From: Enchytraeus crypticus
Taxonomy: Eukaryota; Annelida; Clitellata; Enchytraeida; Enchytraeidae
Direction: 5' to 3'
Length of the DNA stretch: 64,000 bases
Assembly: GCA_905160935.1 (NCBI GenBank)
Contig: CAJHZI010000447.1
Span: forward strand, 57,501 to 121,500
In this document: piece after piece, positions 43,825-56,300 of the stretch
Layout of the letters: every line of letters begins with the position of its first letter
How positions within the stretch are numbered: the first letter of the stretch is position 1
Program-made: the position numbers and the translations under genes
The notes under the pieces: generated by a model
Told to the model about the DNA's origin: nothing
Databases searched by the model: none
Seen by the model: the letters and a program-made list of their open reading frames with translations, nothing else

Positions 43825-45370
43825 GTCTTTCCTAAACTGTCCTTGGACTTAGCTAGACTCAACTTGATTTAGTCTCGACTTAGCTGTTTCTCATCTTCTA
43901 TTAGACTTGACTCTGCTAGACTTCCTTCTCTAGACTGCTCTTTTCCTACACTTCCTATCCTCGACTCTCTTTTCTTGACTAACTCTTCTCCCTCTATTCT
44001 CACCTGAGGTCCTTCTATTCCTGCTAAAACACACCTTCTTCCTATATATATAGTGTCCAATAGAATTAATGCATTATGTTTAGGACAATATAATCCTCCA
44101 ATACCAGTTCACTTCTTAGTTTGACTGCCGTGATATATCTTATAATTCCAGCCTTAGTTTACACAAACAATTCTCTTAAATTTATTAGACATTCCAAAGC
44201 AATAATGCTATCACCCATGCCATCAGTCTTATCTCAACTGCTTCTCCAGCATTCTGATAAATTCAGACTCGCATCTCATAAATGCCATGTATCACAATGT
44301 CCGATCCTGAGTTCTATCCTTGCAAACTAAGTCAATTAATGGCATGCTCCTGTAATTTAAAGAAATCTATATCTTAGCTCAGCTGCTAACCTTTCACAAC
44401 TTGTAGCCTAATCTCAGATATATCTTTTCATATAAAATATATGATTATATGTTATGGCATTCCAACACTATTGACTAATTCCATAATTAACAGTATCAGT
44501 AGTCCAAGATATAAATTATATCTAATCACGACACAAAATATAAAACATACAATAATCAAAATTGGTCAAATACTAATATTCTCTAAGCTACGCAATTTAC
44601 TACTTTGCAAATGTTTATTAGACGTAAGACAATATCTTCTCTATCATCAAATCATATCTTGTAATTAACTAAGTGCTCACCCCATCAGTATGTAAGAAAA
44701 CTGACGTTAAACTTATTTAACATATTCCTACTAATCCTTGATTATGTCTGCTTAGACGCCATCTAGTGTAAATTACAGTTTCACTGTGGTGGCACGTAAT
44801 GTATATTTTTAGGAGAGATCATTTTAATTTTAACATTAACGTTCAGTTTCAGATAACAATAAAATAGTATAAATAAACCAAACGTTACCTTAACTTAATT
44901 CAAACAGAATTTACAAGATCTACACTAAATGAAATCTTTAAATCTACAGTTACTACTACAAAATATTTCATTGTTTATTGGGGAGAGAATAATCCCTGCA
45001 TCTCTCTAAAATGCGGGTAGACTTTAGTTTGCAGTACAGTAGTACACACCTGTTTAAACAATATATATATATCTATGCCGTTCTCGGTTTACACCCGCTA
45101 GATTACTTTGGCAGATCTATGACTTGATTGCTTTACCCACATACCACACGTGTGAGCTTTATCTGGACCAGGATGAATATGAAACTTTAATACATTTATT
45201 CAACTATTTAAATGCAAATACGATTATGGTAATACAATTACTCATAACACCGTTACTGCTGCAATGACTTGAAGCTGCACTGGTTTGATGTTACGCAACA
45301 GTTTGAGTACAGAGAGAATGAGTAAGGGCACGAGCGAGCAAGAGAGAGAAAAAAAGAGAGAGAGAGATCA
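43825..45370. other. 3' side of the peptidase gene, no exon seen
   Basis: 43840-44000 holds irregular repeats of the theme TAGACTT. AT-rich otherwise. On the minus strand an AATAAA near 45200 could end the peptidase transcript. Confidence 0.35.
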
Positions 45371-45377
45371 CAAGTAA

Positions 45378-46229
45378 TTAAACACCGCCCATGGCACCAA
45401 CTGCTATACCGCTGTCTTCCTCCTCCTCTCCATTGAAGAACTCCATATCCAACAAATGATCCGATGAAGTCAGAGATGACTTGACTGCGTCAAGAACGAC
45501 AGGTAATTGTGTTGCATAGGTATGAGAGCTATCACGTAATATAGACATGCCAAACACCTGTATCTCTGGAGAGTTAGGACTGGGCTTCAAAAAACACATA
45601 GCACCACTATCACCTTGCTCAGTAATAGCTCTTCCATTTCTATCACTCATACTAATTATATTGTAGAACGTTTCATATACAGTTTCGATCTGACATTCCT
45701 TAATACGAATATGGTCATCAATTACACCATCTATCACAACTCCATGCTGATTTAAAATGCAGATTTCCATATTTTCCTTTATCTCCCCTCTAAATAGCTT
45801 AGGCTGAACCTTACGCCTAATCTCTTTATTGTCTTTATCTTTATAGACAAGTTCAACTTTTGATTCACTAGATATGAAATAGCTATTAAGGCCCACGATA
45901 GCAAGATCAGCAGTATAACGCTTACCATATAATGTAACATCATTATGCTCAAGTAGTATGCACTCCCCTAACATGTCTCCTTCCTGAGTGGTAGGTTCAT
46001 TGTATGCTTTATCACCCAGGCTCTGAAAAGGATGTGCCACAGTGATTCCATACCTTTTATTGCTTTGTCCCTTGACAGTACCAGTTAGTATACAACCGCT
46101 ACCAGCTTTAGTATAGATTTTTCTGCTACACTTTTTGCTATTCGGTCCAGGATCAGGATCAGCTGTTCTGCTTGCTCTGGATGGGTCTGTGATATTCCAC
46201 AAATTCCCAGACCTTGCAACATCACTCAT
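45378..46229 (-). CDS. Intracellular trypsin-fold (PA clan) serine peptidase, uncharacterised
   Basis: A complete 283-aa single-exon frame, ATG at 46229-46227 and stop at 45378. GSGCILTGTVKG at 43-54 resembles the first strand of a chymotrypsin fold, YGITVAHPF puts His66 in the catalytic-His position, YTADLAIVGL puts Asp108 in the Asp position, and EQGDSGAMCF gives the GDSG nucleophile motif at Ser208. There is no signal peptide, membrane segment or zymogen-type activation site (no IVGG), so an active or decoy peptidase inside the cell is inferred. The tail is acidic (NGEEEEDSG). A good acceptor (TTTTTCTGCAG) lies 2-5 nt upstream of the ATG on this strand, so there is probably a non-coding 5' exon, or an upstream coding exon I cannot see. 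No neighbour suggests a pathway. I know of no characterised orthologue. Confidence 0.8.
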   Translation of the reverse strand: MSDVARSGNLWNITDPSRASRTADPDPGPNSKKCSRKIYTKAGSGCILTGTVKGQSNKRYGITVAHPFQSLGDKAYNEPTTQEGDMLGECILLEHNDVTLYGKRYTADLAIVGLNSYFISSESKVELVYKDKDNKEIRRKVQPKLFRGEIKENMEICILNQHGVVIDGVIDDHIRIKECQIETVYETFYNIISMSDRNGRAITEQGDSGAMCFLKPSPNSPEIQVFGMSILRDSSHTYATQLPVVLDAVKSSLTSSDHLLDMEFFNGEEEEDSGIAVGAMGGV

Positions 46230-46239
46230 CCTGCTGCAG

Positions 46240-47345
46240 AAAAATATTTACCTAGTAAAACTAAACTCAACGATTATAGCTTAAGATATCTATGAATTTA
46301 ACTTATTTAGCTCAACTGTGTTGAAATACACCTAAGGATGCAGAGTCCCGCAAACCATTCATCTCGCCAAGCACTTTGCACTAGTATGAGTTATAGTTGC
46401 TGTAAAGTATGACTTCCGGTGGCTAAGCTACAGAAGCTGACTAAAACTTGCACGTTGAGGTGCCACAAAATCCTGAGCTCTATATCAGTCTAACCTGAAA
46501 TAATAACAACGGTGTATTGTAGTGTGAAATATAGATAAGAATTTAGAATACATTAGAGATTTCCTAACTACTATGAAAACTATGCAAGCCAAAGAAACAT
46601 TTTAGAGTTTAATTTCGAGAAAAAATTAAATATTTAATTTTTACCCATCAGAAAGTGAATAATAAAGATCTCAACCAAAAGAGTAACTTAGATCATGGAG
46701 CAGAAGGTACTGTCAAGCAACTGACCCCAAGGCCAAACTTTCGTAACCTTAAATATATTAACATTTAAGGACTTGAAATTTGAAGGCAAGAGTTATAAAA
46801 CTTCTTCATGTAACGTAACTAATGCTGACAGTTTAAAAATTTATTCTAGCTTATTTTATTCTTGACGTATTCAATGTTGCTTTCAGTTTCTCTCTCTACT
46901 TACAATGTTCAGTCAATCAATAAGTAATGAAACACAAAACATAAATTTAAACAAAATTGCTACAGTTCTTCAAAATAAACTGCTGAATGTATTTCACAAA
47001 CAAGTTCAATTGTCCATAGAAAACGGTTCATGAGGCCGCTCACACGAGTCATTCTTGCATGTATGGAAAAATGACATATTATTAACTTAACATACTTGCA
47101 AACATTTTTTAACGATATTTTCATCTCTCACCCGTCGAGGCTGCTCGGTTGCTCAAAAAATCTTGTTTCATAAAATTTTATGAAAATCTAACAATATTTA
47201 GAGGTGGCCCTCGCGGTCTGTACTTTAACATTATAATTGATATATCACACAATAGGAGATTACAGAATACAGAATGTTTATCAGTACTGTTTAATGAGCA
47301 AGAATCAAACTTCTATCTCATTCGAAGTTCTGATCATGTTTCATG
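46240..47345. other. Upstream flank of the peptidase, nothing recognised
   Basis: A 5' non-coding exon of the peptidase may lie here on the minus strand, but I could not choose one. AT-rich, no mobile element recognised. Confidence 0.3.
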
Positions 47346-47349
47346 AACA

Positions 47350-48160
47350 AGTATCAAGCTAATTTTTATTGCAGGTATTGATCTCTGAGCACTTTTTAAA
47401 GTGTCTTTTTATTGCAGTCTGAAAATTGATGTCGATGTTCGGAAAGAATGGAAGTAGAAACTGCAGTTGCTTCTCTCTGCTGGTCAGTATCTTGTTGTAT
47501 TCTTGAAGGAGGGCCATACCCCACTCAGCCCTGTCATTTACCACAGCCAACCCCTTGATGATGTTCGACGTTTGTTGAAACGATTTATCTTCATTTCATT
47601 CGATGGATCCATGGCAAGAAAAGTCTGAGGAAGGTCAAGCAACTGAAAGAGTCACTTAGCATTGACTGTGGAAAATTTCTCAAAACATTTGCCACTCAAA
47701 AAAGCAGAAGATTTCACTGTTGATTATTTTGTTGTATGATCTGGGGCTGGCTGGATCTTCCTAGCAACCATTATTAGTCTCTTCATCTCACCAGACACAC
47801 TGGGATCAAAAAAGGCAAGACCGTCAAGTTTCTCAGAAATGTACCATAGATGGAGACTAAGCTTCTTACTAAATTTTACCCTCCTAATGGCTTCATGTGG
47901 ATATCAGGATAGATCTTTCACGAGTTCAGGGGTGCATGTGATCCTATTGAGGCAGTATTCCAGGCCTTGAGATATATCAGAACAGCAAAGATGGTCATAT
48001 CGCGAATTCCCTTACAGGCCGTCATATAAAATTTAGAATAGGATCCTGAAATCGTCATCCTGAAATGGTCTCCGAACTTCCTAGTTGTGCTAGTTACTAT
48101 AGAAGTCTTTGCATTACTAAATGGTACATTTTTGACATGAAAGGGCCACCTCTCTAAATA
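47350..48160 (-). pseudogene. Remnant of a multi-copy, probably mobile, protein family
   Basis: Minus strand, near 47555-47360: LAVVNDRAEWGMALLQEYN, then ILTSREKQLQFLLPFF. This strongly resembles the end of a protein found in many copies in invertebrate genomes (VVND-AERGVALI-EYN, LTK-EEQ-QFLLQVV). The upstream part (to about 48160) gives only scattered matches. It is clearly broken. I do not know its function; abundance suggests a mobile element. Confidence 0.5.
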
Positions 48161-48477
48161 CTTTCCGATTTTCGCACAATTTTCAGTAGAATTTTTTTAA
48201 TGAACCTAACAACTCGAAGGAGTGAGAGATTCAAAATTCACATTTTCATTTTTAAGAGACACCCTACATATTATGTTTGCCCTCAGATGAAATTCAGGTG
48301 CAGCTTGATACGGAGATCATGGCAGATGCAGCAATTATACACTGCATTTACAAATAGCGGCCTTAGCAACAGAGGAGGAATGAAATGTTCTACAACAACC
48401 AGTGGATAATATGAATTATAAAATATATCAGGAATGTCATCCTTTGTCTAAAAAGTTACACAGTGAAATTATCATCT

Positions 48478-48650
48478 ATCACTAGAAGCACCGTGATTTC
48501 AAACTGCCTAATAGTACCAAGAGCAGTCAAATTGACTGCTGTCATTATTATGTGCAAAAGAACAGTCAAATTGACTGCTGCCATTATTATGTGCAAAAGA
48601 ACAGTCAAATTGACTGCTGCCATTATTATGTGCAAAAGAACATGTTTTAA
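48478..48650 (+). mobile_element. piggyBac-like end with 39-bp tandem repeat
   Basis: CACTAGAAGCACCGTG, then CCTAATAGTACCAAGAG, match the end sequence at 49974 and 50151. The segment CAGTCAAATTGACTG, a 7+1+7 palindrome, recurs at 48524, 48563 and 48602 in a 39-bp tandem repeat. It appears to be a solo or rearranged terminus. Confidence 0.6.
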
Positions 48651-48659
48651 AAGAACATG

Positions 48660-49785
48660 GTCTTTCTTCGTAATATTATGCAATATTCATTATTCTCTTA
48701 TTATTTTTAAAATTATCCAGTTGCATATCGAGTTTTTATATTTTGCAAAATTGAAAAATTACGTATTCAAACCCTAAAATCGCAAAAAACCATGTTTCTG
48801 TTGTACGTACACCATAATCATGTGACTGTTTCTTCAAAGTCAAACAAAAATAATAATCAGAGTGTATGTAATAGTTTAGTTCATCTCATAAGTAATTTCA
48901 TCATCGTTCTTCAAATAATCATCATCCTCCTCATCGTCGGCGTTACAATTGACTCATACAGTTTGATGGTCAAAGCGTGAAGTGCAGCGGTCAATGCGTG
49001 AAGTGCAGCTTCCACAAACCAGTTTCTTTCAGTGAAAGCAATTTTCGCGTGCTTTGTTATTTCTGCACTTGCCTACCTGGTAACGACAATGTACAGCATT
49101 CCGGTTTTGGTATATATTTAACCAAATCCGGTCGGATTCACCAAACAGTTAAAAAATTGAAAGTCAAGAATTACCAATTTCAGAAAAATGTACAAGAAAA
49201 TTGATCCAATTAAGATATATAAATAATAATAATAGGTATGCCTTTTAAGCAGATTCTGATTACAAAGAAATATGATGAGGTTATGAACCTCATAATCCCT
49301 GTCAAAATTATATCAATCAATCAATTCGTTATAGCAAGGAAATTCAGTGAAATTTGAGAGGTTTGTATAACTAAAAATGAAGTAAATATGCTACGCACAG
49401 TTAGGGTGCTTGTAGTGAATTTATTTTATGACTCTTACTGTAATACTATGGACTTGTATATATTAAGGAATGCAACACTGGCGGTTTCCTCAACTTTGAT
49501 AGCATCAGAAGTATCAGGATTTAATAAGTTCTACGCTGCATAAGGTTCCATCATTATTGTGTAGGCACACAGTAATGATGCTAATGATGATAATCCTATA
49601 GATATTTTTCACGTCTTAGTCATGTGCTGCAATTTGACATTCAAATTCACAAAGATGACAAGTATGATAATTTAGCAACGTACTTTAATTAAATTTCTTT
49701 CGAATAAATATTCCTACGCCATCTTGACAGCTTCAGGGTGTTTGGCAGTTTCTGCATAACACCCAGTCCCTACCGCAGTTCTGTG
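48660..49785. other. Intergenic, nothing recognised
   Basis: AT-rich sequence with short meaningless frames. No element I can support. Confidence 0.4.
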
Positions 49786-49789
49786 CATC

Positions 49790-49972
49790 GTGTAAGTGCT
49801 TTAGGTAGCGTCATGAAATCATAAATGGTGTTTCTGAGGTCCTGGGATCAATTTCTGGTAAAACAACTCGGGAGAAATAGCTAGGCAACTAACTGGACTG
49901 ATCAAATGGGTAATTGATTAAACTACCTAACGATTAAGCCTCTGGTACTAATAGTGATAGATATCAACATAG
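49790..49972 (+). mobile_element. SINE family 2, decayed
   Basis: The tail is recognisable (AACTGGACTGATC, ACTACCTAACGATTAAGC, TAGATATCAACATAG) and the head is worn. It runs directly into the piggyBac-like end at 49974. Confidence 0.55.
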
Positions 49973-49973
49973 C

Positions 49974-51690
49974 ACTAGAAGCACCGAAGCAGTCAATTTG
50001 ACTGTTTTTGAAAATGAAACGATCGCCACTTTTCACCTTCAAGGGTGGGGTGTCTGATATTTTAAGATATCTATAAACTATTGCTTGCACTGCTACTCAC
50101 GAAATTTGGGGTTGAAGGGGTTTATAGTTTTTTAGATATAGCACTTACCCCCTAATAGTACCGAGGCAGTCAAAGTGACTGCTGCAGGAAATATGATAAA
50201 GCATTGCCTACGGATTAATCATTTAGGTCTACTTTTTTAAGTTGCCGCTGTGCATCGATTAGCTTATATTCTTGTTTACGTCAAACTTAGTTGTTTCAAC
50301 AATATGTGCACATATATTATCATAAAGCAATTACATTTTTACAATCAACTGGAATGAATAGGCCAAAGCGTTTTTCTGGTTGTCAAGCCTTATCTCAGCT
50401 GAACCAGCTGGCAGATGATGAATCTGGTAATAAGGACGGTAAAGGCGAAATAGAAGACAATATCAGTAGTGATATGGACTAGAACAACATCATCTCTATC
50501 GCATCAGATGATGAGGAAGACAGTCCTGGCGTGAGCTCTGACTTGGAGGACGCCACAGCTCAGAATACAGCGGCGACCTATCAAATGGGTTCTGGATTAG
50601 AAACGGATACATTTCATGGTGGAGTAGCTCGCGATGGGATCGGTAATGGTGAAATCGTTAGCAGTGGGAAAGGTCATAGTGGGAGGGCTGAAGGCGACCC
50701 ACAAACCCACAATCCGATGAGCCAAAACACTGCACGCTACGGTACTGTTTGGTGTAGTATAGATTCATGTACACCAGCAGTCGGTCGAGTACTGCAATTG
50801 AACATTATAAAGGAGATTTCTGGTCCAACCCCACATGCTAAGCTCCATATCTCAAAGAACAAGTGGAAAGCGCATTCAAACTTTTAGTCGATGAAACAGT
50901 ACTTCGTCATGTTGTGCGTTCAACTGAAACAGAGGCCCGACACCAGCTTGGTGATGAATCATGGACAATGTCGTGTAATAAACTCGATTCACTCATCGCA
51001 ATATTATATGCTCGTGGTGCATATACTTCAAGTGTCTTGGTGCTCAACCTGGCAAAAGAACCTGCATTGAAGGCCACCCTCATCGTTGGTATGGTGAACA
51101 ATGTCAGACGCGAACTTCCACCCTCGGCTGCTCTTGACTAAACAAAAGAACTGCATCATACTTGTGTTCTGAAACACGAGAATTGTACACTTACAATTTA
51201 CAAGGGTAAGCCAGCCAATAATGTGGCGCTGCTCAGCTCAATGCATCAGTCGGTATCTATAGGGACTAATACCAAAAACAAATGCCTGAAACGGCCGCAT
51301 TCTACAACTCAATTAAATTTGGTGTTGGTGTGGTAGGTCAAATGTCACGCAAATACACGGTAATGGCCAGGTCGCGACGTTGGTCAACATAAGTATTTTA
51401 CAATATACTTGATCTTGCCTGGATAAATGCATAGTCATAAGGAAGTTACTCTATAAGGAAGATACTCTATAAGGAAGTGATCGGCAAGACTATTAGAAGG
51501 ATGGATTTCCTACTTCAACTTGCAGATGAACTGAGAAATCCATACGTGGCGGCTCGGAAATCCACTGGGCATGCTCAGCAAGGATATATCAGGGCCACCT
51601 TTACCAGTCCAAACAAACGTCGAATGAGTGCATACTGTCTGAAATTATTCAAAATTATTTTAAGGGATGTCGCTTTTTTATGAGACAGTG
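49974..51690 (+). mobile_element. piggyBac-like DNA transposon, broken
   Basis: The 5' end has CACTAGAAGCACCGAAG, CAGTCAATTTGACTG and later CCTAATAGTACCGAGG with CAGTCAAAGTGACTG. Coding blocks follow on the plus strand: an acidic N-terminus (SDLEDATAQNTAA), a DESWTMSCNKLDSLIAILYA region, then YNSIKFGVGVVGQMSRKYTV and RRWSTVFYNILDLAWINA near 51300-51430, which is the characteristic conserved end of DDE_Tnp_1_7 transposases (YNS-K-GVD--DQM---Y, then RRWP---FYN-LD-A--NA), and IRRMDFLLQLADELRNPYV. The frames 50291-50482, 50531-50887, 50863-51141 and 51477-51683 are separated by at least three stops or shifts. The invariant D of VD has become G here. I could not find the 3' end. Confidence 0.78.
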
Positions 51691-51699
51691 TAGATATAT

Positions 51700-52285
51700 T
51701 GACTATGGAATTACCACATTTTCGGAAGCCTTTCTCTTTTGAGTGCACAGACGGCTTCTTCTGCTTGTGGTCACCTCAGCTTGTGCCACACTCTCAAATT
51801 TGATGTGTCCAAGATGAAGAGTTAGAATCTAATCAACATTTCCTTCATCTCATAGAGTGGCTGCATGACCTGCAATACATTACATAAAATATTTAAGAGA
51901 AATTTGTCAAGCTGGTCACTAGCGTTGTGAAATTCAATGTCGTCGCAGACTGACTGGACCGTGTGTGAGAGGCAGCTTACGCACAAGAACATTGAACCTG
52001 GGCACTTGACGTGTACTGAGTAGTATTGCTTTCAGACTTATTTTATCAGTGTACCACCTGATCTTAATGTGAAAGTTTCTATCTTCTCACTTGGTAGAGA
52101 AAGATCATGAGCACATGACCTGTAATACTTCAAGAAGTGCTAGTTTAACATTTGACATCTCCGATGATTATAATTTATCTTACAACTGAGACACAGTTAG
52201 ATCAAGTGACAGCTCCTTCAGTAGACCCTACATGCTGTCCAGAGCAACACAACACATGAATACTAACAATGGAACTTCGATAGAA
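51700..52285. other. Downstream of the piggyBac remnant, nothing recognised
   Basis: May contain the missing 3' end of the transposon, but I see no sequence complementary to CACTAGAAGCACCG. Confidence 0.35.
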
Positions 52286-52289
52286 AATA

Positions 52290-52740
52290 CTAACAATTAA
52301 CTTAGCCACACAATAACGATAGAGAGTGGTAACATAATAACAATTAGAGTGCTACAGTCATCAATGAATACATCGAGCACTATTGAGACAAAATCAAGAC
52401 GGCTAGCAAAAAGAAGTTCCAAAAACCGCGCAAATTCCAAAATCCAGAAAATCTGTCCAAAGATAAGGGAATTAAAGAAAAGGAGGTTTAGGCACTGGTC
52501 GCAACTCATGGACACCAGATGGAAAAGAGAGATGGAAAGGTAGGTCTTCAACTGTCTATATAGAACTGCTCACAGGAAAGCAAAGGCCGATGTGATTCAA
52601 ACAAAGATCTCCTACGATTGGATAGTAGAGAATTCCAGATCTGCGGAGCAGCATGCTGGTAAGAACGATTAGCTAGCTTAGAGCATGAAGGTAGGCTAGG
52701 TCGCACAAGAGTAATCAATTATAGATATCCACCAATGATA
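52290..52740 (-). mobile_element. L2/CR1-like LINE 3' end
   Basis: Close parallel of 21785-22150: AACAATTAGAGTGCT, ACTATTGAGACAAAATC, CTGGTCGCAACTCATGG, GAGATGGAAAGGTAGGTC, CAAAGGCCGATGTGATTCAA, AGAATTCCAGATCTGCGG. It is the 3' untranslated end plus a short coding remnant on the minus strand. Confidence 0.75.
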
Positions 52741-52789
52741 GATATTTACATAAGTATATATACATAATAATAAAAAACAAACAAAACAC

Positions 52790-52961
52790 AATATATTGTA
52801 ATGATCAACCATATTATTATCAATCACTATTAATACCGCATGTCTAAACCGTTAGGCAATTTATTTCATTTTCCGTATATACACATATGGTTACACGGAA
52901 AATGCTCTAAATTGCCTAATGCTTTAAACATGTGGTATTAAAAAATGATAGATATCAACGC
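52790..52961. repeat. Inverted pair of SINE family 2 tails
   Basis: A minus-strand tail (52790-52868: TACCGCATGTCTAAACC, GTTAGGCAATTTA) and a plus-strand tail (52905-52960: AAATTGCCTAATGC, TTTAAACATGTGGTATTA) face each other with about 45 bp between. They would fold into a hairpin. The CR1-type LINE starts immediately after. Confidence 0.7.
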
Positions 52962-53352
52962 ACATAACATAACATAACATAACGACACTAGGTCAGAAAG
53001 CACAACTGCTTGTTTGAGACCCACACAAATAAAATAAAAACTTACCTACACATCTTGCATAGCATAACATATTAAACACATTTTACTTAATAACCAGTAC
53101 TAATACAGGAAACCAGCATACCTGTACTATTAACCTGTACACTAACAGGTACAAATACTACTCAATATGCTAACACTTATCAAATTACAATATACCTAGG
53201 CCTACACATCCTCAAAACCACACATACCAAACATTACAGCAAGAGACAATAACCATTTTATACAAAAAAAGCTTAATAAACTATATAAAATTTACTTAAC
53301 TATCAAAACTTATACACTTTAATAGGACTGGGCAACCCCACAACTCAGCCTA

Positions 53353-56300
53353 TTACTTATCTATTAATACTTCACACCTTTCCCTACAACACTTTATATA
53401 CTTATCATATCTATTCTTAAATTGATTGACAGATTCGGCCTCAATGACCTCCTCTGGCAGTCCGTTCCAAACACCAACAACTCTCTGACTGAAAATTTTT
53501 TTGCGTATCTCAAGCCTACTTCTAAATTTAACTAACTTGTATTTGTCTGACTGAAAAAATTTTTGCGTATCTCAAGCCTACTTCTAAATTTAATTAACTT
53601 GTATTTGTGTCCTCTAGTTCTGTTATTATTTGCTAATTGAAACAAATTGTTATAATTTACTTTACTAAAACCATTAAGCATCTTATCAACTTCTATTAAA
53701 TCGCCTCTAACCCTTCTCTCTTCTAAAGATAACAATCTAGTACATTTTAAGCGATTTTCATAATTGACATTACTACATTTCTTAATTAATCTTGTGGCTC
53801 TAGCTTGGACTTTCTCTAATTTCTCTATATTTTTGTTAAGATAGGGACACCAAGCCTGAACACAATATTCAAGTTTGGGTCTAACCAATGCCTTATATAA
53901 CTTTAATATAATGTCTTTTCTTCTACTTGTCATTGTTCATTTTATTATACCTATAACAGCATTTGCACTATTGGCAGCTTCATTACATTGCTCACTAAAT
54001 TTTAATGTATTATCCACTATTACACCTAAGTCTCCTTCAGAAGTAGTATTTTTCAGTATTTTATTATTTAAAATATATTCTGTATTTAAACTCTTTTTAC
54101 CTATATGCATTATATTACACTTATCGCTATTAAATTCCATCTGCCATTTTTTAGACCAATTTTGTAATCTTAATGTGTCTTCTCTTAGAACCTCTGCATC
54201 TGCTTTATTATTTACAATTTTTGCTATTTTCGAATCATCTGCGAATTTACTAACTTTTGATACTATGTCTATGTCTATGTCGTTAATATATATATCAGAA
54301 ACAGCAGAGGACCTAAGACAGATCCTTGTGGAACACCACTTTTCACCGTTGTCCAACTAGAAAATTCGCCATCAACACATACTCTTTGCCGTCTATCCCT
54401 TAACCAATTTCCTATCCATCTAAGAATATTACCCTGTATACCGTGTGCCTCTAACTTTCTCAATAATCTAATATGGGGTACTTTATCAAATGCTTTTGCA
54501 AAATCTAAATATAACACATCTATACAATTACCTTTATCTAATTCACTTGTAATATTTTCTAAAAAGTCAATTAAATTTGTTAAACAGGAACGTCCACTAA
54601 TAAAACCATGCTGACTATCATATATTAGGTTGTGTTTGTCTAAAAAAGAAATAATTTTATCTTTAATTATACTTTCAAAAATTTTCCCTATAATACTGGT
54701 TAAACTAATTGGTCTGTAATTCTCTACCTTGTTCCTACTCCCTTTTTTATGTAAAGGGACTACGTTTGCATCTCTGAAGTCCTGAGGGACAGACCCTGTT
54801 TCTAAAGTAGCCCTGAAAAGCTGTACTAATAGTGGAGCCAACTCTTCCTTTAATTCTGCTAACAATTTTCCATAAATTTCATCAGGACCCCCCCGTGCTT
54901 TACACACATTTAATGAACTTAATTTGTGCATCACGATATTATTATCTATCTCAATATGCTTTAATGCCATATCATCACTAAGCTTGAATATTTTATTTGG
55001 TATAGGCATATTTAACATATCTTCCTCTACAAAAACAGATGTGAAATAATTATTTAAACGATCAGCTATGTGTTGACTATTTTCTATCATAATTCCATCT
55101 TTACCTTTCAATGGGCCAACTCTTTGGTTCACTTTTTTTATTTGTATTTGAATAAGCAAAGAAACTTTTTGGATCAGTTTTAATATTATTGGCTAATTTT
55201 TCTTCAAAGTTAACCTTGGCTCTCCTATTTTCAGTTACAGATTTATTTCTTAAATTTTGATAGTTTCTGTATAAATTTTCATCATTGCTACTGTTTTTAT
55301 ATAAATTCCATGCTGTTTTCTTTGCTTTCCTCGTGCTTTTAACCTTTTTTGTTATCCATTTACATCTATCTTTACTTTTAGCTTTTAATTTAATGAAATC
55401 ATTTCTAATCAAATTGAGATTCACACTAATGCAACTCCATAATTCATCCACATTTTTACAATTAGTATCTTTAGAGAACAGAAATAAATTATTACTCCTT
55501 ACATACATTCTAATTTCATCATAATTACCTTTAAAATAATCATATTTCCTAACAGAAGTTTCATTTTCCTAGTTATTTTTAACATTAAATTTAACAATTT
55601 GATGATCACTTGATCCAAAAGGCTCACCAATTTCAAAATCTTGAATAATATCATCAGAACAGAAAACAAGATCTAGGAAATTTTTTCCCCTCGTAGGCTC
55701 ATTGCAAAATTGTATTAAAAAATTGTTGTTAATACATTCTATAAATGGATGAGATGCATCAATGGAATTTTTATTTTTCCAATCTAATTCAGGATAATTA
55801 AAATCGCCCATAATTATAACTTTAGAATCTGTTAATTTATCTATTAAGCTATACATATATTCATTAATCTTTGAGCTATCAGGTGCTCGGTATACTACAC
55901 CACCAGTGATATTATTGCCTTTACATTTTATTTTGCACCAAATACCTTCTTGGAATTTAGAACTGTATAAATCCTGTATTTGTATGACTAGGATGGAATG
56001 CATTTTAAATATACATCAATACACCACCACCTCGCTTTTTTATTTCATCATTTCTATCACATCTAAATAAACTATAACCATTATAGTTTAACTCATTATC
56101 ATTAATATCGTCAAATAGCCATGTTTCACTAATACCCAAAATATCAACATCCTCTTCCTTAATTAATAATTCCAATTCTAAACGTTTATTTACTATACTT
56201 CCAGCATTGAAATATATACATTTAATATTTCGATTTGTATCTGATAATAAATGTCCAGGAACACAATTAGGCCTATTACTAGTGATTCTACCATTTAAGC

